Assembly: GCF_001685015.1 (NCBI RefSeq)
Contig: NZ_MAYT01000030.1
Coordinates: 62,001-126,000 of the forward strand
Direction: 5' to 3'
Origin: Pseudobacillus wudalianchiensis
GTDB taxonomy: Bacteria > Bacillota > Bacilli > Bacillales > Domibacillaceae
DNA length: 64,000 bases
Shown: one piece after another, positions 44,678-52,933 of the stretch
Numbering within the stretch: position 1 is the stretch's first letter
Layout of the letters: the number at the start of each line of letters is the position of its first letter
Notes under the pieces: generated by a model
What the model was told of the DNA's origin: nothing
The model's database searches: none
What the model saw: the letters and a program-made list of their open reading frames with translations, nothing else
Translations under genes and position numbers: made by a program

Positions 44678-45844
44678 ATGAGCACACATTTTGATGTAAT
44701 TGTTGTTGGTGCTGGTTCAATGGGAATGGCAGCAGGCTATTATTTAGCAAAGCAAGGAGTTAAAACATTACTAGTTGATTCATTTGATCCGCCGCATACA
44801 AATGGAAGCCATCATGGCGATACGCGTATTATTCGCCATGCTTATGGTGAAGGAAGAGAGTATGTACCATTCGCGTTAAGAGCACAGGAACTGTGGTATG
44901 AGCTAGAAAACACAACCCATCATAAAATCTTTACAAAAACCGGCGTTCTAGTATTTGGGCCGAAAGGTGAATCCGCTTTCGTAGCAGAAACGATCGAAGC
45001 AGCCAAGGAGCATTCATTGACTGTTGATTTACTTGAAGGGGAAGAAATCAATAAACGCTGGCCAGGTGTTGTTGTTCCAGAAAATTATAATGCTATTTTC
45101 GAACCAAACTCAGGCGTATTGTTTAGTGAAAATTGTATTCGTGCTTATCGTGAATTAGCAGAAGCGCACGGTGCGAAGGTTTTAACCTATACACCAGTTG
45201 AGGATTTTGAAGTTTCACAGGATTTGGTTAAAATCCAAACTGCCAAAGGGTCCTATACAGCAAATAAATTAATCGTCAGTATGGGAGCCTGGAACAGCAA
45301 ACTTCTCTCGAAGCTAAACATTAATGTTCCATTACAGCCATATCGCCAAGTTGTCGGCTTCTTTGAATCCGATGAATCAAAATACAGCAATGATATTGAC
45401 TTCCCAGCATTTATGGTTGAAGTGCCAAAAGGCATCTACTATGGATTTCCAAGCTTCGGCGGCTGCGGATTAAAAATAGGCTATCATACTTACGGACAGC
45501 AAATTGACCCGGATACGATCAACCGTGAATTTGGTGTTTATCCAGAAGACGAAAACAACCTTCGTGAGTTTCTCAAAGAATATATGCCAGGAGCAAATGG
45601 AGAATTAAAAAGAGGCGCTGTTTGCATGTATACAAAAACACCAGATGAACATTTTGTTATAGATTTACATCCTGAATATTCTAATGTAGCAATTGCTGCT
45701 GGCTTCTCTGGGCATGGATTTAAATTCTCAAGTGTAGTTGGCGAAACGTTAAGCCAATTAGTTACAACTGGTAAAACGGATCATGATATATCAATTTTCT
45801 CACTTAACCGTCCTGCTTTGAAAGGATCCGTAACAACTAATTAA
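44678..45844 (+). CDS. soxA: Monomeric sarcosine oxidase
   Basis: A 388-residue flavoenzyme oxidising sarcosine to glycine, formaldehyde and H2O2. From memory the sequence is very close to the structurally studied enzyme of Bacillus sp. B-0618, for example VVGAGSMGMAAGYYLAKQG (FAD loop), SHHGDTRIIRHAYGEG and GFSGHGFKFSSVVGE. The covalent flavin cysteine is present in KRGAVCMYT (Cys315 when Met1 is not counted). ATG 44678 is preferred to ATG 44672, which touches the AGGAGG ribosome site. It lies directly upstream of creatinase, whose product is sarcosine. Confidence 0.97.
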   Translation: MSTHFDVIVVGAGSMGMAAGYYLAKQGVKTLLVDSFDPPHTNGSHHGDTRIIRHAYGEGREYVPFALRAQELWYELENTTHHKIFTKTGVLVFGPKGESAFVAETIEAAKEHSLTVDLLEGEEINKRWPGVVVPENYNAIFEPNSGVLFSENCIRAYRELAEAHGAKVLTYTPVEDFEVSQDLVKIQTAKGSYTANKLIVSMGAWNSKLLSKLNINVPLQPYRQVVGFFESDESKYSNDIDFPAFMVEVPKGIYYGFPSFGGCGLKIGYHTYGQQIDPDTINREFGVYPEDENNLREFLKEYMPGANGELKRGAVCMYTKTPDEHFVIDLHPEYSNVAIAAGFSGHGFKFSSVVGETLSQLVTTGKTDHDISIFSLNRPALKGSVTTN

Positions 45845-45928
45845 TCAGCCAGCTCCTTTTATTGGGAGCAGGAGAGTAATAGATAAAGAACATTTAAAGT
45901 GAAATAGGAGAAAGGAAAGGTGAAAAAC

Positions 45929-47164
45929 ATGGTACAAATCACAGATCTAGAAAGAACAAAAATCTTGCAAAATGGCGGACAAAAAGTAAAGCCGACTTTT
46001 TCAAAAGAGGAAATGACCCGGCGCAATACGCTGCTGCGTGAGTATATGGCTAAGCATGATATCGGTGCCGTTGTCTTTACTTCCTACCATAACATTAACT
46101 ACTACAGCGATTTCTTATACACTTCCTTTAATCGGTCCTATGCTCTCGTTGTGACTCAGGACAAGCATGTCACGGTCAGTGCCAACATTGATGCTGGTAT
46201 GCCGTGGCGACGCAGCTTTGATGAAAACATTGTGTATACAGACTGGAAAAGAGATAACTTCCTGTATGCAGTGAAAAAGGTGCTGACAGAAGCCGGCTTC
46301 CTTCGCGGCCGACTTGGAATCGAAGAGGACCACATGACACTCAGTCTGCGGCGCCAATTAGAAGATGCCCTGCCGACAGCTGTTCTAACAGATGTATCCC
46401 AGGCGGTCATGGCTCAGCGGATGATGAAGTCAGAAGAAGAAATTGATTTGATTAAAAACGGGGCCCGCATTGCTGATATCGGCGGCGCGGCTGTAGTAGA
46501 AGCGATCCGCGAAGGAGTGCCAGAATATGAAGTAGCGTTACACGGCACAGAGGCGATGGTGCGTGAAATTGCCCGCACGTATCCTCATGCCGAGCTAAGA
46601 GACACATGGGTGTGGTTCCAATCGGGCATTAACACCGACGGTGCCCATAACTGGGCAACTTCCCGCAAGGTGCAGCGCGGGGATATTTTGAGCCTGAACT
46701 GCTTCCCGATGATTGCCGGCTACTATACGGCGCTTGAACGCACTTTATTCCTGGAAGAGGTATCGGACCGCCATTTAGAACTGTGGGAAATCAACTGTAA
46801 GGTGCATCGCCGCGGCCTGGAATTAATCAAGCCGGGAGCGAGATGTATGGACATTGCGGCTGAATTAAATGACATTTACCGCGAGCATAATCTGCTGGCG
46901 AACCGGACATTCGGCTATGGCCATTCGTTCGGCGTGCTCAGCCATTATTACGGCCGTGAGGCAGGCTTGGAGCTGCGTGAAGATATTGAAACAGTGCTGA
47001 AACCAGGCATGGTTATTTCCATGGAGCCGATGATTATGATTCCGGAAGGAGAGCCGGGAGCAGGGGGATACCGTGAGCATGATATTCTTGTCATCACTGA
47101 AAATGGTGCAGAAAACATCACAAAGTTCCCATTTGGCCCGGAATATAACATCATTAAGCGATAA
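45929..47164 (+). CDS. Creatinase (creatine amidinohydrolase)
   Basis: A 411-residue pita-bread-fold (M24-like) enzyme that hydrolyses creatine to sarcosine and urea without metal. Sequence blocks match Bacillus creatinase as I remember it: YHNINYYSDFLYTSFNRSYAL, GINTDGAHNWATSR (containing the catalytic histidine), LNCFPMIAGYYTALERTLFL and YGHSFGVLSHYYGREAG. ATG 45929 is used because AAAGGTG precedes it; GTG 45920 is an alternative. No urease genes are in the window, so the fate of the urea is open. Confidence 0.95.
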   Translation: MVQITDLERTKILQNGGQKVKPTFSKEEMTRRNTLLREYMAKHDIGAVVFTSYHNINYYSDFLYTSFNRSYALVVTQDKHVTVSANIDAGMPWRRSFDENIVYTDWKRDNFLYAVKKVLTEAGFLRGRLGIEEDHMTLSLRRQLEDALPTAVLTDVSQAVMAQRMMKSEEEIDLIKNGARIADIGGAAVVEAIREGVPEYEVALHGTEAMVREIARTYPHAELRDTWVWFQSGINTDGAHNWATSRKVQRGDILSLNCFPMIAGYYTALERTLFLEEVSDRHLELWEINCKVHRRGLELIKPGARCMDIAAELNDIYREHNLLANRTFGYGHSFGVLSHYYGREAGLELREDIETVLKPGMVISMEPMIMIPEGEPGAGGYREHDILVITENGAENITKFPFGPEYNIIKR

Positions 47165-47268
47165 GTTGAAAAAACCTTCTAGGATCAGCGTCGAGAAGAA
47201 CAAAAACACTTTTTTTAAATCTTCGATCTGAAAATATAATATAAAAAATTATTTTAGAGGTGGAAAAA

Positions 47269-47682
47269 ATGAGTGAAAAAGTAATAGCAAAAAAAGAAGT
47301 AAAACTTTTATGTGAAAAGCCAGGTATCCAATTAATTAAGGCTGGGACTTACAGTTTGAATGAATTGAGTGAACTGAGAGGAACGCCTGAATTAAAAGGA
47401 CAAATACTCGACTTGCCTTTAACCGATAAAAAAGAAGTATTAACGCTTGGCTACTTTGCTTTACAGCCTTCTGTAGATTATTCGGCGGAGTTTGATTTTA
47501 CAGAAGTGAAAATAGTGACAAAAGGAAAAATGGTCGTCCGTGATGTAGAGGGGAATAAGTATGTGGGAGAGGTTGGCGATGTGTTGGTTTTCTCTCCAAA
47601 AACAACAGTGATTTTTGATGGAGAGAGCGACGGGGAAGCTGTATATTTTAAAAATGTCCCGGCTAATCCTTCTTATTTATAA
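47269..47682 (+). CDS. EutQ-like cupin protein
   Basis: A 137-residue single cupin. The C-terminal half shows the double-strand pattern FTEVKIVTKGKMVVRD ... GEVGDVLVFSPKTTVIFDG resembling the EutQ/DUF861 cupin, but the metal-binding histidines are mostly missing. The start at 47269 follows AGAGGTGGAAAAA. It lies 104 bp after creatinase and could be co-transcribed. It may be a small auxiliary enzyme or a binding protein; no function is asserted. Confidence 0.72.
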   Translation: MSEKVIAKKEVKLLCEKPGIQLIKAGTYSLNELSELRGTPELKGQILDLPLTDKKEVLTLGYFALQPSVDYSAEFDFTEVKIVTKGKMVVRDVEGNKYVGEVGDVLVFSPKTTVIFDGESDGEAVYFKNVPANPSYL

Positions 47683-47784
47683 GGCGGTTATTGAAAATTT
47701 TATATCATACCCTATGGCAAAGGTAGCGAAAAAGGCTAATGGGAGGTTAGCCTGAAAATGAATAAAAAGTGAATGATTGTTATA

Positions 47785-47992
47785 GGAGAGTGTGAATACT
47801 TACGACCAGAGGGGCAAGCTTCCGAATGCCCCCTGGAGCTAATCTTACGGGCAGATGAACGGCAACGGACACAATTCTGAAGAGCACGTTAACAAACGAC
47901 ACCAACAGGGAAGACTCTGTTAACAAAGGAGTTAAACTCTCAGGCAAAAGGATAGAGAAGGGTATACAAGGCTACGTTACCCTTTTCTGTCC
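47785..47992 (+). promoter_or_regulatory. Divergent glycine-riboswitch-like leader
   Basis: The 3' half matches a glycine aptamer closely: AACAAAGGAGTTAAACTCTCAGGCAAAAGGATAGAG (in 47923-47958), nearly identical to aptamer 2 at 13031. A GGAGAG start (47785) is present, but the middle lacks the usual two-aptamer cores. A terminator-type stem follows (47950-47964 with 47978-47992, two G-U pairs), without a proper T-run. It leads the sda-gcv operon, so glycine control is expected, but the element looks eroded. Confidence 0.65.
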
Positions 47993-48144
47993 ATTTTCGC
48001 ATGTGAAAAAACGAGATGATCGCCTTTAAGAAGCAAGAAACAAGAAATTGAATATGCAGCAATTATTGATAAAGCAATAGGAAAAGAAGAAATGGGGTTA
48101 TTTGTTATGTTAACAGCCAAACAATGTGCAGAAAGGAGGACCTA

Positions 48145-48663
48145 ATGGAATTTCAAAGCTGTTTTGACATTATTGGTCCTATCATGGTAGGACCGTCCAG
48201 TTCTCATACGGCAGGTGTTGTGTCAATTGGCCGTTTTGCCTACGAGCTTTTAGGCGGTTCTCCGGAGGAGGCACATATTATTTTTTATGATTCCTTTGCA
48301 GAAACTTATCAAGGACACGGAACGGATAAAGCTTTGCTTGGCGGTCTGCTCGGCATGGATACCGATGACCCGCAAATCAGGCACGCCATTAAGATGGCGA
48401 ATGAGCATGAGCTTACTTATATATTTGAACTGGAGGACCGCTGTCTTTATTTTGATCATCCTAATACAACAGTGTTAACTGTGCGGCGCGGCAGCCAGGT
48501 GGTGTGTGTAGGAGGGGCTTCCCTTGGCAGCGGGTTATCAAAGATATTCATGATCAATGGCAATGTAGTAGATATCCGTTTAAGTACAACGGATAATTTC
48601 TCTGCAATTGCAGCAGGTTATCACGAACAGCGGGCGTTAGAATTACTTGTGGGAGATGTATGA
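48145..48663 (+). CDS. sdaAB: L-serine dehydratase beta subunit, C-terminally truncated
   Basis: A 172-residue protein with the serine dehydratase beta domain: SCFDIIGPIMVGPSSSHTAG, FAETYQGHGTDKALLGGLLG and SLGSGLSKI. A full beta subunit is about 220 residues and ends in an ACT domain; here a stop follows ELLVGDV, at the point where that domain should begin. AAAGGAGGACCTA precedes the ATG. The alpha subunit gene directly downstream is broken, so an active enzyme from this locus is unlikely. Confidence 0.85.
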   Translation: MEFQSCFDIIGPIMVGPSSSHTAGVVSIGRFAYELLGGSPEEAHIIFYDSFAETYQGHGTDKALLGGLLGMDTDDPQIRHAIKMANEHELTYIFELEDRCLYFDHPNTTVLTVRRGSQVVCVGGASLGSGLSKIFMINGNVVDIRLSTTDNFSAIAAGYHEQRALELLVGDV

Positions 48664-49440
48664 GGGACATTCAATTAATGAAGCAACTATTAGAATTTTG
48701 CAGGCGGGAGAGGGAGAAGCTGAAATATGCTGAGAATGAAAGAAGAAAAGACGGGAAGGGATCGAGCAGCGAGCATCAGCATGGTGGAAGAGCGCCTAAT
48801 CCAAATGAAAGAAGCAGTCGATAGTGGTTTTATAGATGCTTCTGCTATCCTGAGTGGTATTTCGGCGGGGATGCAGCGAAATAAGTAATGATATGAAAAA
48901 AAGAAAATCACTAACGAGGAGTTATATAAGCCGTGCAACAGCTTTTTCAATGGCGACACTTGAAAACAATGCGTGAATGGGGGGATTGTTGCTGCCCCAA
49001 CTGCCGAAGCGACTGAGATTTTGCCGGTAGGATTGTTTTCGCTTTATAAAAATGATGGAACTGCTTTTAAAGAGTTAGTAATGAGACTATTTACTGTAAG
49101 TATGCTCGGCTCCGTCATTGCTAATCGTCCCCGTTTATTCTGGAGCAGCAGGAGGATGCCAGGCAGAAGTCAGCTCCGCCACAGCCATGGCTGCGAGAAT
49201 GATTGTTGAATGTAAAGGGAGGGACACCTCAGCAAGATATTCATGCAACAGCCATGACATTGGAAACTCTTCTTAATTTGGTTTGTGGTCCTGTTACTAG
49301 ACTCGGTGAAGTACCGTGCATCAAGCGAAATTCCATTGCGTTCGTTGTTGCCAAGAACAATGAGGGAAACGGCGCTTGGCAGTCTGACTATAACGGAAAC
49401 GGGCCAAAGGGGAGAAGCCGTTTTGCAGAAAATTGTAATT
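48660..49440 (+). pseudogene. sdaAA: L-serine dehydratase alpha subunit, broken by frameshifts
   Basis: Starts at ATG 48660, overlapping the sdaAB stop. Pieces of SdaAA appear in order but in different frames: LLEFCRREREKLK, then RMKEEKTGRDR...VEERLIQMKEAVDSGF (48727-48885), then GGIVAAPTAEATEILPVGLF (about 48978-49110), then [38 protein letters not shown] (49218-49335). At least three shifts or stops separate them. The last piece reads in frame into gcvT, creating a false fused ORF. The gene is dead unless extensive recoding occurs. Confidence 0.9.
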
Positions 49441-49451
49441 GGGGTGGTGCA

Positions 49452-50561
49452 ATGAGGACAGAAACGACATTAAAGCGAACACCGCTTTTTAATATATATA
49501 TAAAATATGGGGCAAAAATTGTTGCCTTCGGAGGATGGGAGCTTCCTGTACAGTTTTCAAGTATTTTAGAAGAACATGAGGCCGTCCGAAAGGAAGCAGG
49601 GCTTTTCGATGTTTCTCATATGGGGGAAGTGTTGATAGAAGGAAAGGACGCAGAAAGCTATATTAATTATCTTGTCACGAATGATGTAACGAAAATGAAA
49701 AAGAACGGGGTACAGTATACAGCCATGTGTTATCCGGACGGCGGCACAATTGATGACTTGCTAGTGTATAAGCTTAATAATGACAAGTATTTACTTGTCA
49801 TTAATGCTGCAAACATTGAAAAAGATGTGGAATGGATGAGGCTGCATATCGAAGGAGATGTAAAAATTGAGGATATATCGAATGAGATGGCTCAACTAGC
49901 TATTCAAGGTCCGAAAGCTGAACAAATTCTGCAAAAGCGCACTCGTGCTAATTTATCGGAAATCGGCTTTCTTCAATTTTCTCAGCACGTGAGCATAGCT
50001 GGTATACCGGATGTGCTCGTTTCCCGAACAGGCTACACAGGAGAAGACGGGTTCGAACTTTACTTAGCAGCTAGTAAAGCGGAAGAGCTGTGGGAAAAGC
50101 TGTTGGACACGGGAAAAGAAGCTGGTTTAAAGCCATGCGGACTTGGGGCGCGTGATACTCTAAGATTTGAGGCATGCATCGCTTTGTATGGGCAGGAGCT
50201 TGCAAATGAAATCAGCCCGCTTGAGGCCGGAATAGGCTTTGCGGTAAAAATAAACAAAGAAAGCCAATTTATCGGAAAAACAGCTTTATCCGCTCAAAAA
50301 GGAACAGGCTTAAAAAGAAAACTGACAGGCATTGAAGTAACCGGACGTGGCATTCCTCGTTATGGCTACAGGGTATTTTCTGGAGAAAAAGATATTGGCT
50401 TAATTACTTCGGGAATGCGTTCCCCGTCTCTGCAAAAAAATTTGGGTCTGGCGCTTTTATCTCCAAAGTATACGGATCCAGGGACGGAGCTGCAGGTGGA
50501 AATTCGCAACAAAAAGGTGGATGCCGTTGTAATCAACACACCATTCTATAAGCGGGGTTAA
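49452..50561 (+). CDS. gcvT: Aminomethyltransferase (glycine cleavage T protein)
   Basis: A 369-residue T protein that passes the methylene group from aminomethyl-lipoyl-GcvH to tetrahydrofolate. Conserved blocks are [47 protein letters not shown] and the C-terminal half with [15 protein letters not shown]. The frame is intact. ATG 49452 with GGGGTGGTGCA upstream is the true start; upstream in-frame codons belong to the sdaAA remnant. It precedes gcvH by 50 bp. Its partner P-protein genes downstream are fossil. Confidence 0.93.
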   Translation: MRTETTLKRTPLFNIYIKYGAKIVAFGGWELPVQFSSILEEHEAVRKEAGLFDVSHMGEVLIEGKDAESYINYLVTNDVTKMKKNGVQYTAMCYPDGGTIDDLLVYKLNNDKYLLVINAANIEKDVEWMRLHIEGDVKIEDISNEMAQLAIQGPKAEQILQKRTRANLSEIGFLQFSQHVSIAGIPDVLVSRTGYTGEDGFELYLAASKAEELWEKLLDTGKEAGLKPCGLGARDTLRFEACIALYGQELANEISPLEAGIGFAVKINKESQFIGKTALSAQKGTGLKRKLTGIEVTGRGIPRYGYRVFSGEKDIGLITSGMRSPSLQKNLGLALLSPKYTDPGTELQVEIRNKKVDAVVINTPFYKRG

Positions 50562-50611
50562 CAAGAAGCTGTCTTTGGGAGGAACATTCATAAGGAAGGG
50601 AAGGAAGAACA

Positions 50612-51007
50612 GTGACAAAAGTAACTGCAAGCTTATTATATAGCGAGGATCATGAGTGGGTACAAAAGCTGGAGGGGAATCGTGTACGAATTGGCATCTC
50701 TGACTATGCCCAAGATCAATTGGGCGATATTGTTTTTGTAGAGCATGCAGAAGTAAATGATCAGGTAACGGCTAACGAAGCAGTGGGTACCATTGAATCG
50801 GTTAAAACAGCTTCTGAGCTCTATTCTCCAGTATCAGGTACGATCGTAAACGTCAATGAAGCATTGGAACATGCACCGGAGATCATTAACGAGGAGCCAT
50901 ATGGAGCCGGCTGGTTGATTGAAGTAGAAATGTCTAATCCTGCAGAATTAGATGAGTTGTTAAGTGAGAGTGAGTACCAGAACTTTGTAAGCGAGGGAGA
51001 GGAATAA
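50612..51007 (+). CDS. gcvH: Glycine cleavage H protein
   Basis: A 131-residue lipoyl carrier. The lipoylated lysine is in IESVKTASELYSPVSG (about Lys65), and HEWVQ and DYAQDQLGDIVFVE are the standard N-terminal blocks. The start is GTG after GGGAAGGAAGAACA. It shuttles the aminomethyl group between P, T and L proteins, and in Bacillus H protein also serves lipoate relay, which may explain its retention next to the destroyed P-protein genes. Confidence 0.94.
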   Translation: MTKVTASLLYSEDHEWVQKLEGNRVRIGISDYAQDQLGDIVFVEHAEVNDQVTANEAVGTIESVKTASELYSPVSGTIVNVNEALEHAPEIINEEPYGAGWLIEVEMSNPAELDELLSESEYQNFVSEGEE

Positions 51008-51009
51008 AA

Positions 51010-51486
51010 CGACCATTACTTACCGTTATTTTTCGGATATAAAATAAGACTGAGAGAAAATGATCGGGTATTTAATTGCTTCGCAAAACCTGAATACTAA
51101 CCGATACCCTGCGTTTCCCGGGGGAGATACTTATGGGCACTATATTTCGAATGTGATGAATCACATGATTTCCTTTTATCGGGTTCAAGGCAGAAAAACT
51201 AGGCGTAAGAACTCTTGCTATGGCTAATCGCCTACTTGACTTCAGGTATCATCCGCCGACAATCTACTTCTCATTAAATGTGGAAGAATGTTTGATGATT
51301 GAAGCGAAGAAAACAGAGTTCAAAGAAACGCTGAATGCTTTCGCGGATGAGCTGATTGCCCTAGCGAAAGAGGCAGAGGAAAATCCAGAAACCGTACTGG
51401 AGGCGCTTCACAAGATGATCGTGGGCCGCCCGGGTGAAGGGGAGCAGCAAGACACCCTATGCTTCGTTATGAAAAAGCAGAAATGA
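51010..51486 (+). pseudogene. Fossil of glycine dehydrogenase P-protein genes gcvPA-gcvPB
   Basis: The first part (51018-51185) reads YRYFSDIK-stop-D-stop-EKMIGYLIA and [23 protein letters not shown], corresponding to the GcvPA start (RYLP...EML..IG) and its FLGAGxYDHYxPxVVDHVIS block with two stops and an internal deletion. A different frame (51184-51486) then gives [18 protein letters not shown] and [19 protein letters not shown], the C-terminal domain of GcvPB. About 2.4 kb of normal coding sequence is missing between them. An 88-codon ORF at 51220 is only this remnant. Confidence 0.88.
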
Positions 51487-51542
51487 AAGAGAGAAGTGGT
51501 TATTCAATTATAGATAAATGTTAAGAGAGCGGTTAAACGATT

Positions 51543-51567
51543 AAAGCCACAATTTTTTGTGGCTTTT
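51543..51567 (+). terminator. Terminator of the sda-gcv operon
   Basis: The stem AAAGCCACAA/TTGTGGCTTT (51543-51552/51558-51567) is followed by Ts. Confidence 0.88.
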
Positions 51568-51709
51568 TTATGTAAAACTTCGCCAAAATGCTTGCAGCTG
51601 GCAGACCGGGAAGAGGGGATTTGTGTGTTGAGTTGACCTGACCTGTCCGATAACAAGATGACCTTCTTGATAGTAAGAAAGCTTCGTTTTTTATTGTAAA
51701 ATAGTTCTT

Positions 51710-52603
51710 TTACAGCAAAGAATAGTGGTCTTTCTTTAAAAATGAAATAAAGGAATGGACAACAGGGGACGTTTCGGCTTTATTCCAGGCAACTCCGATT
51801 TTGCATGTAGTAAAGCTCTTTTTCAGCTGTAAATAAACAATTTCATCATTTTTTACGAACTGAATGGACGATGGGAGCAAGGCAACGCCTATACCGGAAG
51901 CGACAAACGATAAGGCCGTATGCAGTTCTCTCGCTTCCTGTGTTTTTTTAGGACTGAACCCGGCATGCTGGCAAAGGCTGATTATAGCATCATAATAACT
52001 TTGCCCCTCATTTCTCGGAGTCATAATAAAATGCTCGTTGGCGAGGCAAGCGACATCCACAGGTTCTGTTTGGGACGCTAATGGATGAGCTTTCGGCAAG
52101 GCGACAATAAATGGTTCTTCACGTAGCATTTCTACGTGCACAGCTGCACTTTCAATCGGCATGTTTAGTAATCCGGCATGAATCGTATTTTCCTGAAGTG
52201 CTTCGAGTTGTTCCGTTGTTGTCATTTGCCTCAATACAATATTTATTTTAGGATACTTTTCTTGGTAAGAGCGGAGCAGTACCGGAAGCGGATCAAAGGC
52301 CATCGATCCCGTAAAGGCAATAATTAATTGGCCGGCTTCTCCGCGGTCAATACTTTTTGCTTCCTCGCACGCAAGATGTACACGGTTTAAAATTTCATAT
52401 GTTCTTTTTAAAAAAGCTTCCCCTGCTTTCGTTAATTCGACACGCTGCTTTGTTCGTGAAAGCAAGAGAACATCTAATTCAGCTTCGAGATGTTTAATTT
52501 GCTGGCTTAAAGGCGGCTGGGCCATTTGCAGCCGCTGTGCTGCCCTGCCAAAGTGAAGTTCTTCCGCCACGGTAGCAAAGTATTTTAAATGCCGTAATTC
52601 CAT
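51710..52603 (-). CDS. LysR-family transcriptional regulator
   Basis: A 297-residue LysR protein: an N-terminal winged helix (LRHLKYFATVAEELHFGRAAQRL...QPPLSQQIKHLEAELDVLLL) and a periplasmic-binding-like sensor domain from about residue 90, similar to the CatM/BenM group. It is divergent from the M20 hydrolase gene and its operon-like run of transport and hydantoinase genes, and is their likely regulator. Its inducer is not known. Confidence 0.9.
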   Translation of the reverse strand: MELRHLKYFATVAEELHFGRAAQRLQMAQPPLSQQIKHLEAELDVLLLSRTKQRVELTKAGEAFLKRTYEILNRVHLACEEAKSIDRGEAGQLIIAFTGSMAFDPLPVLLRSYQEKYPKINIVLRQMTTTEQLEALQENTIHAGLLNMPIESAAVHVEMLREEPFIVALPKAHPLASQTEPVDVACLANEHFIMTPRNEGQSYYDAIISLCQHAGFSPKKTQEARELHTALSFVASGIGVALLPSSIQFVKNDEIVYLQLKKSFTTCKIGVAWNKAETSPVVHSFISFLKKDHYSLL

Positions 52604-52933
52604 GTGTATACCTCCTGATATTTTTTAAGTATTAGTTAGTAAAGAAAGAGATATTAGAAATATTTGGTGAGTAGTTGTATGATTATTTTAACAAAAATTC
52701 GAAAGGATGTGAATATTCAGAAATATAATCATTGCAGAGCTCTTTCATTCTTACACTAAGCTTGAAGCTTTCCGTTATATCTGAAAGAGCGCTAAAATGA
52801 TATTTATTTTTTATGAAGAAGCCATCCGCTTTTGCTGTTTTATACAACTACTGAGGCTCCAATTACTAATCAGTCTTTCATCGTACAAGCCGGCCGTAAA
52901 TATGGCAGGAAAACTAATTTAGGAGTGTGGAAA
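52604..52933. promoter_or_regulatory. Divergent control region between lysR and M20 gene
   Basis: 330 bp. It contains the inverted repeat GCTCTTTCA/TGAAAGAGC (52739-52747/52782-52790) flanking AAGCTTGAAGCTTTC. LysR proteins act on such dyads between divergent genes. AGGAGTGTGGAAA gives the ribosome site for the M20 gene. No specific binding box is proven. Confidence 0.45.

Noticed and set aside
49203-49451. N-terminal 83-codon extension of gcvT
   Set aside because: It encodes the end of broken SdaAA followed by unrelated sequence; gcvT has its own ATG and ribosome site at 49452.
51043-51125. Resemblance to a TPP riboswitch (CTGAGA ... ACCTGA ... GATACC ... GCGT)
   Set aside because: The 5' part of the motif is missing, and the same bases translate into GcvPA-like protein sequence, so it is a chance match inside a gene fossil.
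51220-51486. Independent 88-codon gene
   Set aside because: It is the C-terminal remnant of GcvPB with no ribosome site of its own.
51561-51580. dif-like TTATGTAAAACT
   Set aside because: It matches only one arm of dif and is the tail of a terminator.
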